Positions 49,264 through 58,176 are shown, numbered from the stretch's first letter. The stretch is DNA of 64,000 bases from Chloroflexota bacterium (GCA_026713245.1 JAPOOU010000140.1:1-64000); one strand, 5' to 3'. Translations and numbers: made by a program. Notes: generated from the letters alone by a model not told the origin.

Positions 49264-52014
49264 TTACTGCGATCCCAGCTGATACACCCGCACGTAGTCA
49301 ACGATCATCTCTTGCGGGAACTCGGTCGTCTCGTCGGGATAGCCGGGCCAATAACCGCCCACCGCCAGGTTCATCAGCATGAAGAAATCGTGGTCATAGA
49401 CCCACTGTTTGCCATCCAGGGCGTTGACGCTGATCAGATTGCTCAGTTCGCCATCGACGTACCAGCGGATGACATAGGGATCCCAATCAATAGCGTAGAC
49501 GTGGAAGCCTTCGTCCAGGTTGACGTCGGCCCGATAGGCGCCGCCGATACCGCCGCCACCGCTATAACCGGGACCGTGCAAGGCGCCGTAGACGACATTC
49601 TTCTCGCCGATGTTTTCCAGAATGTCAATCTCGCCGCTTAGGGGCCAGCCCAGTTCGGGGAAGTTCGCGCCCAGCATCCAGAGGGCCGGCCAGATGCCCT
49701 GGCCGTTGGGGATGTCTATCCGCGCCTCGACCCGTCCATAAGTGAACTCGACCTTGTCCTGGGTGATGCAACGGGCCGATGTGTACTGGCATTCGCCGTA
49801 GTGACAAGTTGAATCCGCCAGCGTTTCTTCGCGGGCGGTGATGACCAGATTGCCCGCGCCATCATGCGAGACGTTTTCGACGCGGTCAGTATAATACTCC
49901 ATTTCGTTGTTGCCCCAGCCATGTCCGCCGATCTCGCACGTCCAGGACGCATCGTCAATCGGCGTACCCGCGGCGGCATCAAATTCGTCCGACCAGAGCA
50001 AGTCCCACTCCCGGGTATCCCAGCCGATGCTCTCGTCGACCTCGACAGTCGTGACCACGGTTTGGGCGCTGGTCTGCACCATGGTCGGGTCGTCGACAAC
50101 GACAATCTCCACTTGATCGAGAAAAGCACTTTGCGCGCCGACGCCGCCCGGGAAGCCGAAAGCGACTCCCCAAACCGCGTCCAGGTTAAATCCGTCATCG
50201 GGCGCGCCACCCGGCTGCCAGTCGGCCCGGCGCTGGAAATATGCGAATGGAATGGTGAATTGCTGCCAGCCGCTGTAGTCGTCCAGCAGATGGTAGAAGA
50301 AGCGTTCGGCCGTATCGGCATTGTTTTCGGGCTGGCGATTATCGAAGAGTTCGATCTGAACGATTTGCCCGGTGTTATTGCCGTAGAGCCAGAACTGAAA
50401 GGCATTGTGCCCGGTCCAATCCTGGCTGACCCAGCTTGCCCCATCGGTGAAGGCGTAGGTGAAGCCGCCCCAGGCGCCGATATTGTAGTCGACGCGCAGG
50501 ACCTGATTCGGCGCGCTTTGATCGGGCAGGGCCAGATCGGTGAAGGGTATCACCTGCGTGATGCCGATGATGGCATTGGCGGTGCTGTCGCCCCAGGGCA
50601 CAAAGCCGATCGCCGGGCCGTCCACTTGACTGACGTAGGCGACGCCGCGCTCGAAGTCCGCAATCACGACCGGATCAGCATTGGACATCGGCTCCAGCAA
50701 GGCTTCGTTCAACTTGACCGCCGCCGGCTGCGCAAGCGCCGGCGCATCCGCCGCTTCGGCTACAGCCGCCTCTTGCTCCGGCAATTCGGGCAAGTCGACG
50801 CCGGGCATGAATATCAACTCGATATCGTCGATAATGGCGAAGGATCCGCCCGTGCCTGCGGGAAATCCAAGTGCATAACCCGATACCGCATCGAGGTTGA
50901 AGCCGTCATCGGGCGCGCCCTCCGGCTGCCAGTCGCTCCGCCGGTCAAAGTCTGCGAATGGGATCTCCAACTGTTGCCAGCCGTAGGAGTCGTCATCGAA
51001 ACGAGCGAACCAGCGCTCGGCGCTATCGCCATCGCGCTTTGGATCCCGATTGTCAAAGATCTCTAATTGCACGGCGCCCCCGGTATTGCTGCCCAGGAAC
51101 CAGAGGCTAATGGCATTGAACTCGCGCCAATCCCGGCTCGTCCAGTTATCGCCATCGTTGAATACATGCGAGAAGCCGCCCCAGGCCGCGATATCGTAGT
51201 TGACATTGAGCGCTCTGGTTTCTTGCCCGTTGCGTTTGGCGTCGGTCAAGCGCAACTCAACGTTGCCCGCCGTATCGCCCCAAGGCGCGAAACCGATGTC
51301 ATTGCCGAAGCTGTCCTGCGCCAGGAAGAGCTCGTACTCTTCGAAGTCTTCCACAGCCAGAGGATCCACCCCCAGCGTGACGAGCCGCACGTCATCCAGG
51401 TAGGCCGTCTGCGCGCCCGTGCCGGCGGGGAAGCCGAAGGCGTAAGCGGAGACCTTGTCCAGACCCAGGCCATCATCGGGCGCGCCGCCGGGCTGCCAGT
51501 CACTCCGCCGCTGGAAGCTGCGGAAAGGAATACTGAAAGCCATCCAACCCTCGTAGTCATCAGCAATGCGATAGAACCAGCGCTCGGCGGTATCGTTATT
51601 GAGATTGGGATTGCGATTGTCAAAGATTTCTACTTGTATCGTACCGCCGGTATTGTTGCCGTGAAGCCAGAAGCTCAGGGCGTTATGGGCCCTCCAGTCT
51701 TGGCTGAGCCAGTTTTCGCTATCGGTGAAAGCATGGGTGAAACCGCCCCAGCCGCCAATATCGTAGTTGATCGCCAAGACTGTCGAACTGACATCGGCGT
51801 GTTCCATAGTCGCCAGACCAAGCGAGACATTGCCCGGCTGGTCGCCCCAGGGCGCGTGACCGATGGCGTTGTTGTGGCTGTCGCGCCCCTCGAAGACCTC
51901 GGCTATTTCAAAGTCGTCAATGACCCGGCCACCGGCTTCTTGCGCATGAATTACCCAGGTCCACAAGCTCAGAACCAGTAGTAAAACCAAGATCAAATGA
52001 TATCTAATTCGCAT
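49264..52014 (-). CDS. Exported GH16 endo-beta-glucanase with three CBM-like modules
   Basis: 916 residues. Signal peptide about 1-26 (YHLILVLLLVLSLWTWVIHA). Three similar modules of about 175-225 residues follow, each with AINYDIGGWGGFTHAF- and QVEIFDNR-like strands and a SDWQPGGAPDDG motif; they resemble CBM11/CIA30-type beta-sandwiches that bind glucans. A linker (about 415-440 and again before 680) separates them from the C-terminal GH16 domain (about 690-916) with the catalytic motif GEIDILENIG (Glu near 793 and 798) and WPALWMLGANFPELGWP. It probably cuts beta-1,3 or mixed-linkage glucan outside the cell. The ATG at 52014 has GGAGGAAAC upstream. It follows GH3 by 42 nt. Confidence 0.88.
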   Translation of the reverse strand: MRIRYHLILVLLLVLSLWTWVIHAQEAGGRVIDDFEIAEVFEGRDSHNNAIGHAPWGDQPGNVSLGLATMEHADVSSTVLAINYDIGGWGGFTHAFTDSENWLSQDWRAHNALSFWLHGNNTGGTIQVEIFDNRNPNLNNDTAERWFYRIADDYEGWMAFSIPFRSFQRRSDWQPGGAPDDGLGLDKVSAYAFGFPAGTGAQTAYLDDVRLVTLGVDPLAVEDFEEYELFLAQDSFGNDIGFAPWGDTAGNVELRLTDAKRNGQETRALNVNYDIAAWGGFSHVFNDGDNWTSRDWREFNAISLWFLGSNTGGAVQLEIFDNRDPKRDGDSAERWFARFDDDSYGWQQLEIPFADFDRRSDWQPEGAPDDGFNLDAVSGYALGFPAGTGGSFAIIDDIELIFMPGVDLPELPEQEAAVAEAADAPALAQPAAVKLNEALLEPMSNADPVVIADFERGVAYVSQVDGPAIGFVPWGDSTANAIIGITQVIPFTDLALPDQSAPNQVLRVDYNIGAWGGFTYAFTDGASWVSQDWTGHNAFQFWLYGNNTGQIVQIELFDNRQPENNADTAERFFYHLLDDYSGWQQFTIPFAYFQRRADWQPGGAPDDGFNLDAVWGVAFGFPGGVGAQSAFLDQVEIVVVDDPTMVQTSAQTVVTTVEVDESIGWDTREWDLLWSDEFDAAAGTPIDDASWTCEIGGHGWGNNEMEYYTDRVENVSHDGAGNLVITAREETLADSTCHYGECQYTSARCITQDKVEFTYGRVEARIDIPNGQGIWPALWMLGANFPELGWPLSGEIDILENIGEKNVVYGALHGPGYSGGGGIGGAYRADVNLDEGFHVYAIDWDPYVIRWYVDGELSNLISVNALDGKQWVYDHDFFMLMNLAVGGYWPGYPDETTEFPQEMIVDYVRVYQLGSQ

Positions 52015-52056
52015 TATGTTTCCTCCATCAATTGCCGGTCGAAAGGGCATGTATTC

Positions 52057-53919
52057 TCAGCACGTCAAACCATATCCACATTCGCGCAAGGGCGCTTCGT
52101 CGCTCGCTCGCAGCGCCGCCAACGGGATCTGTTCCATCGAACGGGGCCAGCTAAATGGCAGTTTTCCCGTGAAGGGAAAATCGCCGAACAGGACATCCGC
52201 CAGGCCGTCGGCCTCTGTCCCGGGCAGCCAGGCGACTACCAGCGCGTCCAGCAGCGGAAGCTGATCGGTGATAATGCGCGGGCGACCCGCGATCAGCACA
52301 ACGATGAGTTGATCGCAGCGTTCGCGCGTACGTTGCAGCAGGGCAATCTCGTCCGGTGACAGGGCGAGATCCGCGCGATCGCCAAAGCCTTCGGCATAGG
52401 GCTCTTCGTGCAGCGCCACGATCCCGACCGCGGCGCGAGCATCGTCCGCAAATTGCCCATCCGGCGAATAGTCGATTGCCGTAGAATCGGAGAGGGTCGC
52501 GCGAATGACCTCAAGAATCGTGGTCCCGGTTGTGGTAGCGCCGGCTTCGCCTTGCCAGGTGATCGACCAGCCCCCGCATTGCAGGCCAATATCATCGGCG
52601 GCGCGACCGCCGACAAGCAAACGCGGCAGGTCCCTGGACAAAGGCAGCGACTGACTATCGTTCTTCAGCAAAACCAGCGATTTTCGCACAGCCTCGCGCG
52701 CCACTTGACGATGCGCAGCGCATCCCAGGCTTTCCAGGAGGGACTTGTCGCCGATTGGCTGGTCGAACAAGCCCAGAGCCAGCTTCGCGCGCAGGATCCG
52801 ACGGACCGCGTCGTCAATACGCTCCCGTGCTACGTCGCCCTGCCGCGCCGCCTCTTTCAAGGTGGAAATGAAGCTGCGGAAATCGTAGGGTACCATGACC
52901 ATGTCGATCCCGGCATTCACCGAAGCGACCACGCATTTGTAATAATCCGAATTGATCTGATTGATCCCCATCCAATCGGTGACCACCAGACCGGCAAAGC
53001 CCAATTCGCCTTTGAGTACGTCCTTAAGCAAATATCGATGGGCGTGCATTTTGATGCCGTCCCAAGTGCTGTAGGAGGCCATCACGCTCCCGACGCCGGC
53101 GTCGATGGTCTTCTGATAGGGCATCAAATGCTGCGCGCGCAGGGTCGCTTCGTCGATCCTGGATATGCCTTGATCGATTTGCCACTGTCCCAGCGCGGCA
53201 TCGGGCTGGGCAGCGGGCGACAGGTCTTGAGGCGGCGCAGTGCTGCCTTGCTGTGGCGCATGTTCCCCTATGGGGCTTTCCCGCCATCCGGCGGCGCCGT
53301 CTGCGACGAAGTGCTTGGCGCATGCCAGCACGCCGCTGCCGCCATCGGCGCGGCGACCGTCCAAGCCGCGAGCCAGCGCCGCTCCCAAGTCCCCGACCAG
53401 CTTGCTATCCTCGCTGTATCCCTCGTAAATTCGTCCCCAGCGCAGGTCCTGCGGGACGGATACGGAGGGCGCGAATGTCCAGTGCACTGAGGTGGCAAGC
53501 AATTCCCGCGCTGTCACCCGTCCGATTCGTTCAACCAGGTCGGCGTCGCGGCTGGCGCCCAGCCCGATATTATGCGGGAAAATCACCGCGCCTTTGACAT
53601 TGTTATGTCCATGCACGGCATCCACGCCATAAATGAGCGGAATCGCCAGGCGAGTTTCCAATGCGGCCTTTTGGAAAGCGCAAACCATGGCGCGCCAGTT
53701 TTCGGGCGTATTCGGCGTCGGATTGCCGCCGCCGCCACTCAACACCGAGCCGATAAAGAATTCAGCAATTTGAGCCGGCTCGACGCTGTTGTTTTCCACC
53801 ATCGTCATCTGACCCAGCTTCTCCTCCAGGGTCATCTGCGACAACAGATGGTCAACCTTGCGCGCGACTTCCGCGTCTGACATTCCTCGTTGTCGGTTAC
53901 TTTCCACTGTTGCTGTCAT
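52057..53919 (-). CDS. GH3 family beta-glucosidase/exo-glucanase
   Basis: 620 residues, GH3 of the ExoI-like type. Seen: GVDAVHGHNNVKGAVIFPHN, CAKHFVADG (about 205) and the nucleophile Asp in GLVVTDWMGINQ (about 313). The second domain ends with LPGTEADGLADVLFGDFPFTGKLPFSW split over two strands. Residues about 210-245 (SPIGEHAPQQGSTAPPQD region) are a Gln/Pro-rich insertion not usual here. No clear signal peptide, so probably cytoplasmic, trimming imported glucan fragments. AAGGAGCGAC just before the ATG. It should be co-transcribed with GH16 and possibly with the upstream ABC genes. Confidence 0.88.
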   Translation of the reverse strand: MTATVESNRQRGMSDAEVARKVDHLLSQMTLEEKLGQMTMVENNSVEPAQIAEFFIGSVLSGGGGNPTPNTPENWRAMVCAFQKAALETRLAIPLIYGVDAVHGHNNVKGAVIFPHNIGLGASRDADLVERIGRVTARELLATSVHWTFAPSVSVPQDLRWGRIYEGYSEDSKLVGDLGAALARGLDGRRADGGSGVLACAKHFVADGAAGWRESPIGEHAPQQGSTAPPQDLSPAAQPDAALGQWQIDQGISRIDEATLRAQHLMPYQKTIDAGVGSVMASYSTWDGIKMHAHRYLLKDVLKGELGFAGLVVTDWMGINQINSDYYKCVVASVNAGIDMVMVPYDFRSFISTLKEAARQGDVARERIDDAVRRILRAKLALGLFDQPIGDKSLLESLGCAAHRQVAREAVRKSLVLLKNDSQSLPLSRDLPRLLVGGRAADDIGLQCGGWSITWQGEAGATTTGTTILEVIRATLSDSTAIDYSPDGQFADDARAAVGIVALHEEPYAEGFGDRADLALSPDEIALLQRTRERCDQLIVVLIAGRPRIITDQLPLLDALVVAWLPGTEADGLADVLFGDFPFTGKLPFSWPRSMEQIPLAALRASDEAPLRECGYGLTC

Positions 53920-54066
53920 GTCGCTCCTTCAGCTAAGTTTGATTGCTATGAAATTGCGCATTTTCTACCCCATCTCCCGCAGATGCCCCGTAGCAACGAG
54001 GAAAGGGAGTGCCTCCCAAGTAATGTCCCGCGCCATTACGTCTGATTTCCAACAAAAAAGACGGTG

Positions 54067-54093
54067 GTAGGGGCGGCTCGCTGAGCCGCCCGC
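54067..54093 (+). repeat. REPIN-like palindrome, single
   Basis: GTAGGGGCGGCTC-GCT-GAGCCGCCCGC; perfect 9-bp stem (54071-54079 with 54083-54091). Confidence 0.7.
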
Positions 54094-54198
54094 AGGCAAG
54101 AGACGCGAATTAGGCTCATTTTCATCAGTAGCGGACTAGCCTTTCAAGTTTGCGCGTCTCGCAGATTCTTCGCTGAGCTGTTCTCAAATTTCTGAACC

Positions 54199-54273
54199 CG
54201 TAGGGGCAACCCTTTGGTCGCCCGAAGCTGACTAGGGATTCCGTATGCGGGCGATTCAAGAATCGCCCCTACA
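54199..54273. repeat. REPIN-like doublet
   Basis: First unit GTAGGGGCAACC then GGTCGCCCG (54200-54224). After a spacer of about 24 nt, the facing unit GGGCGATTC-AA-GAATCGCCC with CTAC (54249-54272). The outer flanks GTAGGGG and CCCCTAC are inverted, the classic REPIN layout. Confidence 0.7.
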
Positions 54274-54344
54274 GGTCTCGTCTTTCGAGTTCGTAGTCTT
54301 TAGTGTGTGGCAGTCCTTTTCGCCGATTACGCGCCGCGCGGCTT

Positions 54345-55424
54345 CTATTTGTCAACGCCCGTGATGACGATGCCCTGTATGAAAACGCGCTGCGCCATGA
54401 AGAAGATCGCCAGTGGCAATATCATAGAAATGATCGCCGCGGCCAGGATCAACTGCGTTTCTGAACTGTAGAGGCCGTTGAACTCCGTCAAGCCAACCGT
54501 GATCGGATTGGCGTCGCGATTGCCCGCCAGGTAGATCAGCGGTCCGAAGAAATCGTTCCAGGCGAAGAAGAAATGGAAGAGCGAGACCGCCGTGAGGGCG
54601 GGCGCCGCCTGCGGCAAGATGACCGATACAAAGGTGCGGATACGTCCGGCGCCGTCGATCTGCGCGGCTTCTTCCATTTCTTTTGGGATCGTCAGGAAGT
54701 ACTGCCGCAGCAAGAAGACGTTGTAGGCATTGCCGAACATCTGCGGGATGATCAACGGCAGCCAGGTGCCGCCCCAACCCAGCACATTCACGAAGAAGGC
54801 ATAGGTCGGTACCAGGGTCACTGCCGGCGGTAAAACGATCGTCCCGATCAAGACCATGAAGAGCAGATTCTTGAAGGGGAAGTTGAAGCGCGCGAAGCCG
54901 TAGGCGGTACATGACGAAGCCAGGACCGTGCCTATCATGGTCACAAAGGCGTAGACCAGCGTGTTAAAGAGCAAGCGTGCGAAATCGATGGTATTCCAGG
55001 CTTGCGGGTAGTTGTCCCATTGTACCGAGGGCACCCACACCGGCTCCAGGGCGCGCCAATTGCCTTCCCAATCGATAAGCCCGGCATCGGGATTGCCCGG
55101 GTCGACAAATTGGCTGGCTCGTCTGCCCTTTTTGACCAGCGCCCACTCGCTTATGCCCGATTCCGTCGGCACCTGCAAAACGTCGTAGTTCTTGCCTTCA
55201 TAATCAATGGAAACGGCGATGGAAGGAAGGAGCGGCGCCGAGGGATCGGCCGTTTGCGCTTTGGTCTTCAAGGACGTGACCATGCCATAGAGCAATGGCA
55301 TCAGATAGACGCCCAGGATGATCAAAGCGAAGAGGGTGATGCCGGCCTGCAAGAGCAGGTTGCGGCGCCTCCTGGCGATCTCGAATTCTGTCAATGAGTC
55401 GTTCTTTTTCTTTTTCATAGCCAT
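54345..55424 (-). CDS. Sugar ABC transporter permease (MalG type) with extra extracytoplasmic domain
   Basis: 359 residues, about 60-80 more than usual. Helix 1 at about 29-48, then a hydrophilic beta-rich insertion of about 70 residues (60-130, with SIDYEGKNYDVLQVPTES and DPGNPDAGLIDWEGNWRAL) before the normal WDNYPQAWN and helices 2-6. Coupling motif MEEAAQIDGAGRIRTFVSVILP. The insert would face outside and could contact the binding protein. The ATG at 55424 begins 1 nt after the upstream permease stop (TAAGATG), which argues for coupling and against the longer start at 55445. Confidence 0.85.
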   Translation of the reverse strand: MAMKKKKNDSLTEFEIARRRRNLLLQAGITLFALIILGVYLMPLLYGMVTSLKTKAQTADPSAPLLPSIAVSIDYEGKNYDVLQVPTESGISEWALVKKGRRASQFVDPGNPDAGLIDWEGNWRALEPVWVPSVQWDNYPQAWNTIDFARLLFNTLVYAFVTMIGTVLASSCTAYGFARFNFPFKNLLFMVLIGTIVLPPAVTLVPTYAFFVNVLGWGGTWLPLIIPQMFGNAYNVFLLRQYFLTIPKEMEEAAQIDGAGRIRTFVSVILPQAAPALTAVSLFHFFFAWNDFFGPLIYLAGNRDANPITVGLTEFNGLYSSETQLILAAAIISMILPLAIFFMAQRVFIQGIVITGVDK

Positions 55425-55425
55425 C

Positions 55426-56418
55426 TTATTTGCTCTCCCCGGCATAGTAGACCCAATAGCGGCCTGTCGCGAACAAAAAGATGGTTATGGCAAGACCGAT
55501 AATGAACATGAACCAGGCCAGCGTTGCGCCGTAACCCATATTCTGGAAGGTAAAGGCTTGTTTGTAGAAATAGATCATGTAGAAGTTGGTACTGCCTTCG
55601 GGATAGCCGCTGCCCAGGTTCAAAACCCAGGGCACAATGAAAAACTGGAGCAGCCCCACGACGCTTAGTATCAGGTTGTAGAAGATAACCGGCGTGACCA
55701 TTGGAATCGTGACCGACCACAACTGGCGCAGCCACCCGGCGCCGTCAATTGACGCCGCCTCGTATAGCTCGGTCGGCACCCCTTGCAAGCTCGCCAGGTT
55801 TATCAGAATGGCGTTGCCGATGCCCCAGAGGCCGATGAATGTATAGGCGATGTAGATCAAATTGGGGTCGTCCAGCCAACGCAGACCGTTGATGCCCGCA
55901 GCCTCGATGCCGACGACCTCGATCAACTGGTTCAGCCAGCCGGTCTGCGGATTCAAGACGCGCGACCAGATCAAGATCGCGGCGATCAGCGGCACCATCG
56001 TCGGCGCATAGAAAAGCGTGCGGAAGATATTCTGGCCGATCAGATGTTGCGAATTGAGCAAGACGGCCAGCAAGAATGCCGATACCATGCCTATCGGCAG
56101 CGAAATCAAAGCGAATTTGAAAGTGACAAAAAGCGTCTCCCAGGTGTTGGGATCGTCGAGCAGCATGCGCGACCAATTTTGCAGGCCGACAAAGCGCGCT
56201 TCATCGGGCGCGGACAAGGTGAAATCGTAGAGAGAGAAGAGCAGAGAGACAACCATCGGAACGAGGTAAAAAATAGCGAAGCCAATCAACCAGGGGCTGA
56301 TGAACAGCAAGCCCCACTTCGCCTCCGCGCGCTGCGCGCCGGTCATCCGAAAGGCTGCCCGGATGTCTATCAGCCTCGGTGTTCCGCGCGCGGCATCAAG
56401 CTCAGAGAACATATCCAT
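55426..56418 (-). CDS. Sugar ABC transporter permease (MalF type)
   Basis: 330 residues, six helices. WGLLFISPWLIGFAIFYLVP is helix 1. Coupling motif YEAASIDGAGWLRQLWSVTIPM. Two near starts (56418 and 56412) exist; neither has a strong ribosome site. The gene comes 187 nt after the binding-protein stop, with repeat copy 5 and its hairpin in the gap. No ATPase gene is in this locus. Confidence 0.88.
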   Translation of the reverse strand: MDMFSELDAARGTPRLIDIRAAFRMTGAQRAEAKWGLLFISPWLIGFAIFYLVPMVVSLLFSLYDFTLSAPDEARFVGLQNWSRMLLDDPNTWETLFVTFKFALISLPIGMVSAFLLAVLLNSQHLIGQNIFRTLFYAPTMVPLIAAILIWSRVLNPQTGWLNQLIEVVGIEAAGINGLRWLDDPNLIYIAYTFIGLWGIGNAILINLASLQGVPTELYEAASIDGAGWLRQLWSVTIPMVTPVIFYNLILSVVGLLQFFIVPWVLNLGSGYPEGSTNFYMIYFYKQAFTFQNMGYGATLAWFMFIIGLAITIFLFATGRYWVYYAGESK

Positions 56419-56454
56419 GATTCATGCCCTAAATCCAGGTATGTCGGGGTGAGC

Positions 56455-56485
56455 CCGGCAGATACCGCGCTGCGGTATCTGCCGG
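56455..56485 (-). terminator. Perfect 14-bp hairpin between binding-protein and permease genes
   Basis: CCGGCAGATACCGC, loop GCT, GCGGTATCTGCCGG. No T tract follows on the minus strand, so it is more likely an RNA-protecting or attenuating hairpin than a full terminator. Its inner part GATACCGCAGCGCG is shared with the end of repeat copy 1. Confidence 0.65.
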
Positions 56486-56596
56486 ACAAGATTGTTGCTT
56501 CTGTTTACGTTAACCGCGTCGCTCATGCGACGGGAAGGCTTACGATTTTGCGTGAGCGCGACATTCCTGGGACCTTTTCGCTGCCGCCGAGCGGCT
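56486..56596 (-). repeat. 3' hairpin repeat family, copy 5
   Basis: On the minus strand it starts 8 nt after the binding-protein stop with AGCCGCTCGGCGGCAGCGAA, then CGCGCTCACGCAAAATCG, hairpin 2 CGTCGC-ATGA-GCGACG (56517-56532) and a GTTAACGTAAAC near-palindrome. Same place in its operon as copy 4. Confidence 0.8.
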
Positions 56597-56604
56597 ATCG
56601 TTGT

Positions 56605-57999
56605 CTAGCCGGCTGCGTCAAAGATCCCTTGCAGGTCCGCTTGCAGCGCGTCGAGCGCGGCATCAATGTCTTCGTCGGCGTTGTTATCCACCAGTTGGCC
56701 ATATTCGTTATAGCGCGCGCTGGCTTCCAGGAAGCTGGGCATGCCCTCTTCGTGATTCGGGTTGTCCGGGTGCTGCAAACCAGCCAGGACAACGTCCCAA
56801 TTCAAGCTCGCCCAATCGACATCGGGATAGGCGGCGCCCTGCGCGGCGACGGTGCGCTCGATGAAGCTGTCTTGCAGGCTCAAGCGCGCTGGCATACCGC
56901 CGTAGAGACTGGTCAAATCAGCCGCGCGCTCGCCGAGCAGATAAGTCAAAACCGTGAAGGCCGCTTCGGGATTGTCGCTGCTTTTGAGCACGCCGAAGGT
57001 ATCGGCATGCAGCTTGGCGGTGGTGACGCCATTGTGCGACGGCACGGGCGCAAAGTCCCAGGCGGCGTCCAGATTGCCGGTGCCCCAGCCCAGGTACCAC
57101 AGGTGGATTGTGATCATGCCCATATTGCCGGTATCGAACCAGTTGGCGCTGCCGCCGCCCATGATTTCGCTGCCGCCGTAGACGCCGTTGGGGTAGAAAT
57201 AATCAACCCACATCGCGTCGTGATACCAGTGTTCCGCTTCGCGCCAGGCGTCGGGAATCACGGCCTTGCCGTCCATGTCAACGTAGTTGGCCGAGCCAAA
57301 GAGCGTGTCGCGCCCGCGCACATCGGTGAATTGGCTACCGTAACCGAACTGTACGATATTGCCGGTATCGTATTCGCCCATGGTGGCGTCGTTGCCATTG
57401 GCGTCAACCGACAGGATCATGGCGAGGTCGCGCAGCGTATCGGTATTCCACTCATGTTCGCTGCCTTCCCAATCGACGTACGTTTCGCCGTAAGCGCTGG
57501 GCGGATAGGGGATGCCCGCTTCGTCGAAGAGTTCAATGTTGTACATCAGGAAAGACGGGAAGACCGCGAAGGGAATGCCCAGCTGGCCCTCGCCTTCCAC
57601 GCTGTAGAAATCGATCAGGGCCGGGTCGAAGTCGCTGAGGTCATAGCCGCTGCTGTCGATCATGGGCATCAGATCCAGCCAGGCGCCCGGGAAGGAGGCG
57701 CGGCCGCGGATGCCCATGGGACCAACGATGTCGGGCGCGTTGCCGGCCGCGATCTGCGTGCTCAAGACGTCATAGGCTTGCGCGTTGTCGACGATCTCCA
57801 GCACGAGTTCGATCTCGTCCTGCGCGGCGTTGAAATCGGCCACGATTTCTTCCTGCGCGGCGACTAGCGGCGCATCCGTACCAGCGCCCAAACCAACGTA
57901 CCAGCGGATCTTGACGCGGTCCTGCGCTTGCGCCGCTCCAACTGCCAGCGCCAGCAACAGGCTCAACAGGGTGAACAGGGTGATTCTGGTGTTACGCAT
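56605..57999 (-). CDS. Sugar ABC transporter substrate-binding protein (family 1), LacI-controlled
   Basis: 464 residues. Signal peptide about 1-25 (ITLFTLLSLLLALAVGAAQA, then QD), no lipobox Cys. SBP_bac_1 fold: IVADFNAAQDEIELVLEIVD, AAGNAPDIVGPMGIRGR, and DTFGVLKSSDNPEAAFTVLTYL late in the chain. Many exposed Trp and Tyr residues fit a saccharide-binding cleft. AGGAGAAGGAC precedes the ATG. Two operator-like palindromes lie 46 and 112 nt upstream. It heads the transporter/GH3/GH16 locus, so beta-glucan fragments are the likely ligand. Confidence 0.88.
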   Translation of the reverse strand: MRNTRITLFTLLSLLLALAVGAAQAQDRVKIRWYVGLGAGTDAPLVAAQEEIVADFNAAQDEIELVLEIVDNAQAYDVLSTQIAAGNAPDIVGPMGIRGRASFPGAWLDLMPMIDSSGYDLSDFDPALIDFYSVEGEGQLGIPFAVFPSFLMYNIELFDEAGIPYPPSAYGETYVDWEGSEHEWNTDTLRDLAMILSVDANGNDATMGEYDTGNIVQFGYGSQFTDVRGRDTLFGSANYVDMDGKAVIPDAWREAEHWYHDAMWVDYFYPNGVYGGSEIMGGGSANWFDTGNMGMITIHLWYLGWGTGNLDAAWDFAPVPSHNGVTTAKLHADTFGVLKSSDNPEAAFTVLTYLLGERAADLTSLYGGMPARLSLQDSFIERTVAAQGAAYPDVDWASLNWDVVLAGLQHPDNPNHEEGMPSFLEASARYNEYGQLVDNNADEDIDAALDALQADLQGIFDAAG

Positions 58000-58044
58000 G
58001 TCCTTCTCCTTAAAACCTAACTAAATGAATGGAAGCATTAAACC

Positions 58045-58058
58045 TGAAACCGGTTTCA
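58045..58058. promoter_or_regulatory. LacI-type operator O1
   Basis: TGAAACCGGTTTCA, a perfect 14-bp palindrome 46 nt upstream of the binding-protein gene. Identical core to the site in front of the LacI gene. Confidence 0.8.
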
Positions 58059-58110
58059 CTTGTGGGCAAAAAATATCCCTGATAGATTGCCCGCTTGACC
58101 GACCGCGGCC

Positions 58111-58124
58111 TGTAACCGGTTTCA
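58111..58124. promoter_or_regulatory. LacI-type operator O2
   Basis: TGTAACCGGTTTCA, one base from the perfect palindrome, 66 nt (about six helical turns) from O1, so both could be bound by one looped repressor tetramer or by two dimers on one DNA face. Confidence 0.7.
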
Positions 58125-58176
58125 AAAACTGAGAAAAAGTACCTTCCAAATGCTATCCCCTTTCGACTAGCGATCT

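Larger units (their letters stand above)
53920..54344. other. Intergenic region with three REPIN-like palindromes
   Basis: No gene supported. Holds one single palindrome (54067-54093) and one facing pair (54199-54273). It lies inside the presumed sugar operon between permease and GH3, so the hairpins may affect RNA processing. Confidence 0.6.

Noticed and set aside
55783-57867. 694-codon open frame on the plus strand across permease and binding-protein genes
   Set aside because: Runs antisense through two certain genes and the repeat copy 5; no recognisable domain.
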